Under the pieces are notes generated by a model, which did no database searches, was not told where the DNA came from, and saw only the letters and a list, made by a program, of their open reading frames with translations. From Bacteroidia bacterium (GTDB lineage: Bacteria > Bacteroidota > Bacteroidia > M30B66), in the NCBI GenBank assembly GCA_019695235.1, contig JAIBAI010000009.1, forward strand, positions 1-64,000: 64,000 bases of DNA. Reading direction: 5' to 3'. The position numbers were made by a program, and so were the translations under genes. This document shows, in pieces, positions 8,847 through 15,964 of the stretch (positions are counted from its first letter, which is position 1; each line of letters begins with the position of its first letter).

Positions 8847-9797
8847 TTATAGATTATCCAGCATCTTCTTCAACACTACCTGAGCTGCCCAAATCCGGTT
8901 ATCGGCTTGTGAAATGACCAAAGAGCGGGCGCTGTCGAGCAATTCATCGCTCAATTCAACATTGCGCCTGACAGGCAGGCAATGCATGATTTTGCCAAGT
9001 GAGGAATGGCGCAGTTTTTCTTCCGTTAACATCCATTCGGGCTGGTGGAGAGTATGGCCGTAATCCTGGTATGAAGACCAGTTTTTTACATAGATAAAAT
9101 CTGCATCCTGTAAGGCTTCATCCTGATGATGTATGATTCGCGCACCTCGGGTAAAATCTTCTTTGAGTTCCATACCTGGGGGATGAGTGATGCTGAGGTC
9201 CATTCCGGCGGCGAGCATCCACTCGGCAAATGAATTGGCTACAGCCTGGGGCAATGCCTTGATGTGTGGTGCCCAGGTAAGAACCACTTTAGGTTTGCGG
9301 CCTGATTCCTTCCAGGTTTCCCGGATGGTAATCAGGTCGGCCAGACTTTGCAGGGGGTGCAGGGTAGCTGATTCAAGACTGATTACCGGAACACCTGCAT
9401 AACGGATAAACTGGTTCAGGATAATTTCCGCGTAATCTTCCTCCCTGTTTTGCAGGCCGGGAAAACAGCGGATGCCGATGATATCACAATACCGCCCCAT
9501 TGCGGCTGCTGCATCTTTCACATGTTCAACTGTTGTTCCGTTCATTATGGCTCCTTCTCTGAATTCAAGCGCCCAGCCTTCTTTGTCCACATTTAGTACC
9601 ATCACTTCCATGCCCAGGCTGGTGGCGGCTTTCTGGCTGCTGATGCGGGTGCGCAGACTGGGGTTCATGAATATCAGGCCGAGTGTCTTGTGTTTCCCAA
9701 GCCCTTCCTGTGAAAAAGGAGCGTTTTTCAGCGCCAATGCTTCATCTGAAAGGCTCAATACGTCAGGTACATCTTTTACTGAGGTGAATTTTCTCAT
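8847..9797 (-). CDS. argF': N-acylornithine carbamoyltransferase (acetyl- or succinylornithine type)
   Basis: Transfers the carbamoyl group to an N-acylated ornithine, the Bacteroidota/Xanthomonas variant of the ArgF step. The 316-residue protein has the carbamoyl-phosphate motif FMNPSLRTR at 43-51, where classical OTCases read STRT, and HCLPVRRN near 273-280. The substrate-discriminating loop reads GTTVEHVKD with Val90 immediately before EH. In the Xanthomonas enzyme this position is Glu92 (acetylornithine) and in Bacteroides Pro90 (succinylornithine), so Val favours succinylornithine, if my alignment by eye is right. It lies mid-operon, 41 bases after argD. Confidence 0.93.
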   Translation of the reverse strand: MRKFTSVKDVPDVLSLSDEALALKNAPFSQEGLGKHKTLGLIFMNPSLRTRISSQKAATSLGMEVMVLNVDKEGWALEFREGAIMNGTTVEHVKDAAAAMGRYCDIIGIRCFPGLQNREEDYAEIILNQFIRYAGVPVISLESATLHPLQSLADLITIRETWKESGRKPKVVLTWAPHIKALPQAVANSFAEWMLAAGMDLSITHPPGMELKEDFTRGARIIHHQDEALQDADFIYVKNWSSYQDYGHTLHQPEWMLTEEKLRHSSLGKIMHCLPVRRNVELSDELLDSARSLVISQADNRIWAAQVVLKKMLDNL

Positions 9798-9838
9798 CGT
9801 GCTAATTTCTTGACATAGTGGTTGTTAGGTAGAGTTGT

Positions 9839-10978
9839 CTAATTGTGATTCGTAACGGGTGCAAGTTGTTGGATGGCTTTAAGGAAGAAATCTACTTCAA
9901 AGCGCCCCAGGTTAAGTGCCGGTAAAATGCGCAATGTATTCTTGTCGGATGACGAGCCGGTAAAGATGTGATGCTTTTCGAGCAGGGCTTTGCGGATAGG
10001 CGCACAAGCATGTTCAAACTCAACCCCTATCATTAACCCGTAGCCGCGCACTGCTTTGATACCCTGAAGATTTTCAAGACTATCCATCAGGTGTTTTCCG
10101 GTGAGTGCTGCTTGTTTAAGCAGGTTTTCTTCTTTAATTACGTCGAGTACAGCGATAGCTGCGGCACAGGCAAGGTAATTCCCGCCAAATGTTGTGCCCA
10201 GCAAACCATGTTTTGCCTTGAAATCAGGTGATATGAGTACACCGCCCACAGGAAATCCATTGCCCATGCCTTTGGCCATTGTTATCAAATCGGGTCGGAT
10301 GCTGGCATGCTGGTGGGCAAAAAATTTTCCCGAACGGCCATAGCCGGATTGCACCTCGTCGAGAATCATCATGGCACCGTATTGAGTACAAAGCTCTCTT
10401 ATTTTTAAAAGGAACTCAGTTGTAGGCACCTGTACGCCTCCAACACCTTGTATCCCTTCGATAATTACAGCTGCAGTTTGCTGGTCAATGGCTTTGTTCA
10501 GGCCATCAAAATCATTCAGGCAAACAAACTCAATTTGCTCATTTGCATTTACAGGGGCCTGAATTGATGGGTCGTCAGTTGCGGCCACAGCCAGCGACGT
10601 GCGCCCATGAAAAGAGCCTTTAAATGCAATGATTTTTTTGCGTCCGGTGTGAAATGATGCCAGCTTAAAGGCATTCTCATTCGCTTCTGCACCCGAATTA
10701 CACAAGAAAAGGCTGTAGTCAGGATAACCCGATAGCTCACCTAATTTCATTGCCAATTCTTCCTGCAATTGAATTTTTACTGAGTTAGAATAAAATGCAA
10801 TCCGGTCAAGTTGTTCCTTTATTTTTTGAAGGTAATGTGGGTGACTGTGCCCGATAGATATCACAGCATGGCCCCCATATAAATCAAGATAGCGTTGTCC
10901 TTTATTATCCCATAACCAGGAGCCTTCGGCTTTAACGGGTTCAATATCAAAAAGCGGATATACGTCGAATGTTTTCAT
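9839..10978 (-). CDS. argD: N-acylornithine aminotransferase
   Basis: PLP-dependent class III aminotransferase converting N-acylglutamate semialdehyde to N-acylornithine; 379 residues. Visible are GGHAVISIGHSHP near 35-47, NSGAEANENAFKLA near 93-106, the Asp of MILDEVQSGYGRSG near 200-213 and the Schiff-base lysine in ITMAKGMGNGFPVGG near 232-246. It sits between argC (11-base gap) and argF'. It is shorter than the ~405 of E. coli ArgD, as is usual for the compact form. Confidence 0.95.
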   Translation of the reverse strand: MKTFDVYPLFDIEPVKAEGSWLWDNKGQRYLDLYGGHAVISIGHSHPHYLQKIKEQLDRIAFYSNSVKIQLQEELAMKLGELSGYPDYSLFLCNSGAEANENAFKLASFHTGRKKIIAFKGSFHGRTSLAVAATDDPSIQAPVNANEQIEFVCLNDFDGLNKAIDQQTAAVIIEGIQGVGGVQVPTTEFLLKIRELCTQYGAMMILDEVQSGYGRSGKFFAHQHASIRPDLITMAKGMGNGFPVGGVLISPDFKAKHGLLGTTFGGNYLACAAAIAVLDVIKEENLLKQAALTGKHLMDSLENLQGIKAVRGYGLMIGVEFEHACAPIRKALLEKHHIFTGSSSDKNTLRILPALNLGRFEVDFFLKAIQQLAPVTNHN

Positions 10979-10989
10979 TGAGTATGGGT

Positions 10990-11973
10990 TTAAAAAGCAC
11001 TTGGTTTCAGGCGAAGGCCAGTATCTTCTGCAAATCCTGCCAACAGATTAAAATTTTGTACCGCTTGTCCTGACGCCCCTTTGAGCAAGTTGTCGGTTAC
11101 GGAGCTTATTACAAGCATATCATCTTTCTTCTCTAAATACAGGAAGCATTTGTTGGTGTTCACCACCTGTTTAATATCTACAGGAATATGACTCAGCCAT
11201 ACGAAAGGGTGCTCATGATAGGCTTGTTGAAAGAGGGTGTTAGCATCTTCTATTGAAAGGGTAGTGGGTATGTAAACTGTTGCAAAAATCCCCCGTGTAA
11301 AACTTCCCCGGTACGGAATAAAACGTATTTCCTGTAGTCCCTCAGGTTGTAAGTTGCGAAGGGTACGGCCTATCTCTGCCAGGTGTTGATGGTCAAGTGT
11401 TTTATAGTTGGATACATTGTTGCTTCGCCAGCTAAAATGACTGCTTTGGCTGAGCGACTGCCCCGCACCTGTTGAACCGGTAATGGCAGAAATATGAATA
11501 TCGTCATTTAGAAGCTGCCGGGCAGCCAAAGGCAGGAGTGCTAACTGAATGGTAGTTGCAAAGCATCCGGGATTTGCAATGTTTTTTCCTGAAGAGCGGA
11601 TAGCAGTTCGGTTTAATTCAGGCAGCCCATACACCCAGTTTTCGTCTAACCTGAAATCCTGGCTGAGGTCAATGATGCGGATATGTTTCGGCACCTGATG
11701 TTCTAAAAGGTACTTACGTGACTCCCCGTGTCCCAGGCAAAGGAAGAGAAAATCAATCTGCTGAAAATCAGGCTCAGTGAAACGAAGCTCTGTTTCGCCC
11801 AACAGGTCATGATGCACTTCATCAAGCCGTTTGCCAGCATTACTTCTACTATGCAGCCAGCAAAGTTCAACCCCTGGGTGGTTGAGCAGAAGCCGTATCA
11901 GCTCCCCGCCAGTGTATCCGGCTGCTCCTGCAATTCCGACACGTTTTAAAGTTATTTGTTCAAAGGTCATCAT
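10990..11973 (-). CDS. argC: N-acyl-gamma-glutamyl-phosphate reductase
   Basis: NADPH-dependent reduction of the acylglutamyl phosphate to the semialdehyde. The Rossmann motif GIAGAAGYTGGELIRLL lies at 13-29 and the catalytic cysteine in IANPGCFATT near 132-141. HFSWRSNNVSNYKTLDHQHL carries the family's His/Lys residues. The 327-residue length is normal. Its start overlaps the argG stop by 4 bases; a second ATG one codon later cannot be excluded. Confidence 0.95.
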   Translation of the reverse strand: MMTFEQITLKRVGIAGAAGYTGGELIRLLLNHPGVELCWLHSRSNAGKRLDEVHHDLLGETELRFTEPDFQQIDFLFLCLGHGESRKYLLEHQVPKHIRIIDLSQDFRLDENWVYGLPELNRTAIRSSGKNIANPGCFATTIQLALLPLAARQLLNDDIHISAITGSTGAGQSLSQSSHFSWRSNNVSNYKTLDHQHLAEIGRTLRNLQPEGLQEIRFIPYRGSFTRGIFATVYIPTTLSIEDANTLFQQAYHEHPFVWLSHIPVDIKQVVNTNKCFLYLEKKDDMLVISSVTDNLLKGASGQAVQNFNLLAGFAEDTGLRLKPSAF

Positions 11974-13172
11974 AGCTGCTTTTTTTGTGTTTCGCTGCGT
12001 ACCTGTTCATAGATTGCCACCTGATTACCGAAAATCTTTGCAAACCCTTTCACATCTTCACCAGACCATGAACGGTTCATTTCTCCATAACTGCCAAATT
12101 TTGGCGACATTAAATCGTAGCTTGATTCTATCCCGCTCATGGTAAATCTGTATGGATGAAGCTCGATATATACCTTGCCTGAAACATGTTCCTGCATGCT
12201 TTGCATCATTGTCTCAAGATTACGCATCACAGGGTCAAGAAACTGTCCTTCATGTAGCCAGTTGCCATAAAAATCAGCAATCTGGTCTTTCCAATACAAT
12301 TGCCATTTGGTAAGTACATGCTTTTCAAGCAAGTGATGTGCTTTGATAATCATCAATGGTGCTGCTGCTTCAAAGCCTACCCTTCCCTTGATACCGATGA
12401 TAGTATCACCAACGTGAATATCCCGGCCAATTGCATAAGGTGCTGCCAATACTTCAAGAGCGATAATTGCATCTACCGGATGGGCAAATTGCTGCTCATT
12501 TATCCCGATAAGTTCACCTTTTTGAAATGTAAGGCTGATTTGTTCAGTAGTATGTTTGCCCAATTGAGTTGGCCAGGCCTCTTCTGGCAAGGCTTGCCTT
12601 GAATTTAAAGTTTCACGGCCACCGATTGAAGTACCCCACAGTCCTTTATTAATACTGTATGCTGCTTTCTCAAAGTTCATCTTAACGCCGTTTTGTTGCA
12701 GGTATTCAATTTCTGCTTCCCGTGAAAGTTGCTGATCACGTATGGGGGTGATTACCTTCAGATCAGGGCAGAGGATGTTAAAAACCATATCGAACCTAAC
12801 CTGGTCATTTCCGGCACCTGTACTGCCATGGGCCACGGCATGGGCTCCGTGTTCTTTTGCAAATTCGGCGATTGCCATTGCCTGAACAAAACGTTCGGCA
12901 CTAACCGATAAGGGATAGGTATTGTTTTTTAGCACATTACCGAAAACCAGGTATTTTATAATTTTTTGGTAATAATTCTTTCGCTCGTCAATACAAGTGT
13001 ACGAGGATACTCCCAATTGTTCGGCATGCTTTTGGATGTCGCTGATTTCTTCTTCTGAAAAGCCTCCGGTGTTCACCGTAACAGCATGTACCTCGTGCCC
13101 CAGTTGCTTGTGTAAATAAATCGCACAATAGGTGGTGTCAAGTCCGCCACTAAATGCCAGGATTGTTTTCAT
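11970..13172 (-). CDS. argG: Argininosuccinate synthase
   Basis: Condenses citrulline and aspartate with ATP cleavage; 400 residues, typical. The N-type ATP pyrophosphatase loop AFSGGLDTTY lies at 6-15 (usually LDTS; here LDTT). HGSTGAGNDQVRFD near 116-129 binds citrulline/aspartate. The gene is second in the operon and overlaps both neighbours by 4 bases, so GNAT, argG and argC are probably translationally coupled. Placing argG near the front of the operon is a recurring Bacteroidota arrangement. Confidence 0.97.
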   Translation of the reverse strand: MKTILAFSGGLDTTYCAIYLHKQLGHEVHAVTVNTGGFSEEEISDIQKHAEQLGVSSYTCIDERKNYYQKIIKYLVFGNVLKNNTYPLSVSAERFVQAMAIAEFAKEHGAHAVAHGSTGAGNDQVRFDMVFNILCPDLKVITPIRDQQLSREAEIEYLQQNGVKMNFEKAAYSINKGLWGTSIGGRETLNSRQALPEEAWPTQLGKHTTEQISLTFQKGELIGINEQQFAHPVDAIIALEVLAAPYAIGRDIHVGDTIIGIKGRVGFEAAAPLMIIKAHHLLEKHVLTKWQLYWKDQIADFYGNWLHEGQFLDPVMRNLETMMQSMQEHVSGKVYIELHPYRFTMSGIESSYDLMSPKFGSYGEMNRSWSGEDVKGFAKIFGNQVAIYEQVRSETQKKQL

Positions 13173-13846
13173 CTTTTCTTTTTAAAAGGTTTGAGTTTGC
13201 TGTTTTGCAGGGCTTTTGTAAAACTGAATTGTTTGAGCCGGATAAGGCGCTCGTAAATTTTTGACTGTTTATTAAAATCCCAGAAGCGTTTCTTGGTTTT
13301 CTTTTTTTCTAATGGGTCGTACAACATAGCAGTACAAATGCAGTTTGTACGATTTTTACTGGTTAGAATATCGAAGTTCACACAACTTTTACAGCCTTCC
13401 CAAAAGGCATCGTCGTCGGTAAGTTCTGAGTATGTAACCGGCTCATAACCAAGCTCGCTGTTGATTTTCATTACAGCAAGGCCTGTAGTTAACCCGAAAA
13501 TTTTCGAATCAGGATATTTCTTTCTTGAGAGTTCGAAAATCTTCTTCTTGATTTCACGCGCCAAACCACTTTTGCGGTACAGTGGTGAAACAATTAAGCC
13601 TGAATTGGCTACGTATTTTCCATGCCCCCAGGTTTCGATATAACAAAAGCCAGCCCAGCTTCCATCTGAATACATCGCAATAACGGCCTTCCCTTCCTGC
13701 ATTTTTTTTATCAGGTAGTCAGGGCTTCTTTTGGCAATTCCTGTGCCCCGGGCCTTGGCAGAGGCAGCCATTTCTTCGCAAATAGAATTGGCGAAAAAGG
13801 TGTGGCTTTGATCAGCCACTACTATTTTGAAATCTTTCAGCGACAT
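13169..13846 (-). CDS. GNAT acyltransferase, probable N-acylglutamate synthase of the arginine operon
   Basis: First gene of the arginine operon, 225 residues. The GNAT acyl-CoA motif appears as YRKSGLAREIKKKIFEL near 90-106, with the core strand LIVSP before it. There is no amino-acid-kinase domain as in classical ArgA, and no ArgJ gene is present, so this protein is the best candidate for the first step, acylating glutamate with acetyl- or succinyl-CoA. The C-terminal third has a Cys-rich stretch (CKSCVNFDI, NCICTAM) and ends very rich in Lys. The acyl donor is unproven. It overlaps argG by 4 bases. Confidence 0.8.
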   Translation of the reverse strand: MSLKDFKIVVADQSHTFFANSICEEMAASAKARGTGIAKRSPDYLIKKMQEGKAVIAMYSDGSWAGFCYIETWGHGKYVANSGLIVSPLYRKSGLAREIKKKIFELSRKKYPDSKIFGLTTGLAVMKINSELGYEPVTYSELTDDDAFWEGCKSCVNFDILTSKNRTNCICTAMLYDPLEKKKTKKRFWDFNKQSKIYERLIRLKQFSFTKALQNSKLKPFKKKR

Positions 13847-14157
13847 GCAGAATGATTAAAATTTGCTCCTGATTCAAATCAGGAAGATTATTAAAAAGAA
13901 GAGAAAGGGCAGGGGGGTGAGCTAATCCGCGCAGGAAGCTCTTGAGATAACCGTACGCTTAGGCGCGTCGTGAGAAAAAGGCAGGTCTGACAGGAGCCAT
14001 AACCAATTTAGCCTTTTGACAAAACAAGGACAGCGCCAGATTTATTGTCGCGCCGATCAAGATATTCAACTTGTTTATTTTCATTTTCCGGTAAAGGATT
14101 CAAATGAATGGAATGGTAAATTTCATGCAAAGATGCATAAAAATAAAATACAATACC
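13847..14157 (-). promoter_or_regulatory. 311-base leader of the arginine operon
   Basis: No gene is seen here. A -7-like CATCTTTG (minus strand, 14128-14135; one mismatch from TAnnTTTG) lies near the ilvE stop, in an AT-rich tract with the partial palindrome ATGCATCTTTGCAT, loosely like an ARG-box half site. If it is the start, the mRNA leader is about 280 bases. Near the first gene lies a strong palindrome at 13867-13884. Arginine control by a repressor or by the leader is an inference. Confidence 0.4.
13867..13884. repeat. 18-bp palindrome before the arginine operon's first start codon
   Basis: TCCTGATT-CA-AATCAGGA: two perfect 8-base arms around a 2-base centre, 20 bases upstream of the start codon at 13846. 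As RNA it forms a 7-bp stem with a 4-base loop; as DNA it looks like an operator for a dimeric repressor. Confidence 0.55.
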
Positions 14158-15219
14158 TTAGAGCTTTGCTACCCAACCAAAAGGGTCTTCAATTTTTCCG
14201 GCCTTTAATTCATCAAGAAAATGCAGGGCTTTACCAGCAAAGGTTTCAGGCCCGGCCTCAGGAATACGAAAATCTTTTCCTTCATGGCCTATTACAGAGA
14301 TAGGGGCAATGTTGGCAGCTGTACCGGTACCAAATGCTTCCTGAAGGGTGCCGTTTTCTAATGCAGTGAGAATTTCTTCTACATAAACATCACGTTCTTC
14401 CACTTTCATGCCCCAGTGTTGTGCCAGCCGGATAACGCTGTCGCGGGTAATCCCTGCCAGCTTGCTTGGGCTGAGCGAAGGTGTTACCAATACATTGTTG
14501 ATGACAAACATCAGGTTCATGGTGCCAGATTCTTCTACGCGGCTATGGGTGGCCGCATCGGTCCAGATTACCTGATTATAACCCCTTTGCTGGGCAAGGC
14601 GGGTAGGGTAGAGTGCCCCGCCATAGTTTCCTGCAGCTTTGGCATAGCCTGTACCGCCTCTGTTTGAACGTGAATATGTTTTTTCTATTTCCACCTTCAA
14701 TTCATCAGTATAATAAGGTCCTGTGGGTGAAGTGAAAATAATAAATGTATAGTTTTCAGAGGCTTTTACCCCAATTACATCATCTGTTGCAAAATAAACC
14801 GGGCGTATATATAATGAACGCCCTTTGCCAGTGGGTATCCAGGCCTGGTCGAGCTTTATCAGCTCTTTCAATCCATCCATAAAGATTTCTTCCGGAACGG
14901 GCGGCATGCACAGGCGAATGGCGGAGCTTTGCATCCTTTTGTAATTCTCGTAAGGACGGAAGTATAACAGTTCGCCAGCTTCATTTTTGTAAACTTTCAT
15001 GCCTTCAAAAATGGCCTGGCCATAGTGCAAAACAGCACCCGCCGGACTTAAACTGATAGGGCTGAAGGGAATAATACGTGCATTAACCCAGGCTCCATGC
15101 TGATAATCAGCAACAAACATGTGGTCAGAGAAAATCCGGCCAAATGGCAATTGGTTGAAATCTATTTGAGAAATCCTTGATGGATTGGCCTGGGTAACCG
15201 GAAACGACATAGCTGACAA
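14158..15219 (-). CDS. ilvE: Branched-chain amino acid aminotransferase
   Basis: Class IV PLP aminotransferase for valine, leucine and isoleucine; 353 residues, as in the eukaryote-like BCAT subgroup. Visible are GAVLHYGQAIFEGMKVY near 61-77, the PLP lysine in GGTGYAKAAGNYGG near 195, VEESGTMNLMFV near 232 and AFGTGTAANIAPI near 300, which binds the PLP phosphate. A closer ATG three codons in (MSFPVTQ) is possible. It is transcribed toward the arginine leader but has no sign of co-transcription with that operon. Confidence 0.95.
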   Translation of the reverse strand: MSAMSFPVTQANPSRISQIDFNQLPFGRIFSDHMFVADYQHGAWVNARIIPFSPISLSPAGAVLHYGQAIFEGMKVYKNEAGELLYFRPYENYKRMQSSAIRLCMPPVPEEIFMDGLKELIKLDQAWIPTGKGRSLYIRPVYFATDDVIGVKASENYTFIIFTSPTGPYYTDELKVEIEKTYSRSNRGGTGYAKAAGNYGGALYPTRLAQQRGYNQVIWTDAATHSRVEESGTMNLMFVINNVLVTPSLSPSKLAGITRDSVIRLAQHWGMKVEERDVYVEEILTALENGTLQEAFGTGTAANIAPISVIGHEGKDFRIPEAGPETFAGKALHFLDELKAGKIEDPFGWVAKL

Positions 15220-15328
15220 TCAAATTTGAGCGCAAAATAAAACATTATAGAAACACCAGATTAGAAATATGTATGATGAAAATACCTTAAGCATCTGCCA
15301 TGAAAAAAAAAATATTTTTCCGTGCCGT

Positions 15329-15358
15329 TTGGATGAATGATTTTTTGTTCTACATTTG
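15329..15358 (+). promoter_or_regulatory. Promoter of tRNA-Glu/rpsT
   Basis: TTG (15329-15331), a 19-base spacer and TACATTTG (15351-15358) are a textbook Bacteroidota promoter, ending 17 bases before the tRNA. Confidence 0.75.
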
Positions 15359-15375
15359 CACTCCGTTTCAAAAAC

Positions 15376-15447
<72 letters not shown>

Positions 15448-15465
15448 CTAAAAAATTAAAAAGCG

Positions 15466-15720
15466 ATGGCAAACCATTCGTCAGCGATTAAAAGAATTAG
15501 GGCAAACGATGCCAAAAGAATTCAGAACCGTTATTTTCATAAGTCGGCCCGTACCGCTATTAAGAACTTGCGTCTGACTGCTGATAAAAAGGCAGCAGCA
15601 GGTTTGTTGGTAAACGTAAGCTCTATGCTCGACAAATTAGCGAAAAGAAATATTATTCACAAGAATAAAGCGGGTAACCTTATTGGTAAGCTTACACGTT
15701 ACGTGGGTACATTGAAATAA
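15466..15720 (+). CDS. rpsT: 30S ribosomal protein S20
   Basis: An 84-residue, Lys/Arg-rich helical protein that binds 16S rRNA. The N-terminal MANHSSAIKRIRANDAKRIQ and the C-terminal KNKAGNLIGKLTRYV are characteristic of S20. It lies just after tRNA-Glu without its own visible promoter and is followed by a strong hairpin terminator. Confidence 0.96.
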   Translation: MANHSSAIKRIRANDAKRIQNRYFHKSARTAIKNLRLTADKKAAAGLLVNVSSMLDKLAKRNIIHKNKAGNLIGKLTRYVGTLK

Positions 15721-15738
15721 GCAAATATTAAAGTTGTT

Positions 15739-15771
15739 AAGCCGCTCTAAGCAATTAGGGCGGCTTTTTTT
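15739..15771 (+). terminator. Rho-independent terminator after rpsT
   Basis: AAGCCGCTCTAA and TTAGGGCGGCTT form a 12-bp stem (one G-U pair) around GCAA, followed by a T-run. Confidence 0.9.
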
Positions 15772-15813
15772 ATGCACAAACTACAGGTGTTTCGCCGTGC
15801 CAAAGGTATCAAT

Positions 15814-15877
15814 CCTGCTGCTCCATACCTTCTTGCATAAAGCTGCCTGCTGCTCCATACCTTCTTGCTTAAAGCTG
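15814..15877. repeat. Two tandem 32-bp copies
   Basis: Copy one is 15814-15845 and copy two 15846-15877. They abut directly and differ at a single base (A in TGCATAAAG, T in TGCTTAAAG). They lie in the short non-coding stretch between the rpsT and OmpA-gene terminators. Only two copies exist and no spacer separates them, so this is not a CRISPR. Confidence 0.85.
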
Positions 15878-15925
15878 TCTTGTGGGGCTCCAAAATAAAG
15901 TAATACTGAAAACGCCGGTAAATAA

Positions 15926-15957
15926 AAAAGGCCGTCCTCAAAAAAGGACGGCCTTTT
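15926..15957 (-). terminator. Terminator after the OmpA-family gene
   Basis: AAAAGGCCGTCCT (15926-15938) and AGGACGGCCTTTT (15945-15957) are perfect 13-base arms around a 6-base loop. A T-run follows on the minus strand; the structure could work in both directions. Confidence 0.88.
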
Positions 15958-15964
15958 GAAAGTG

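Noticed and set aside
15814-15877. Possible CRISPR repeat
   Set aside because: Only two copies, directly abutting without spacers, and no cas genes.
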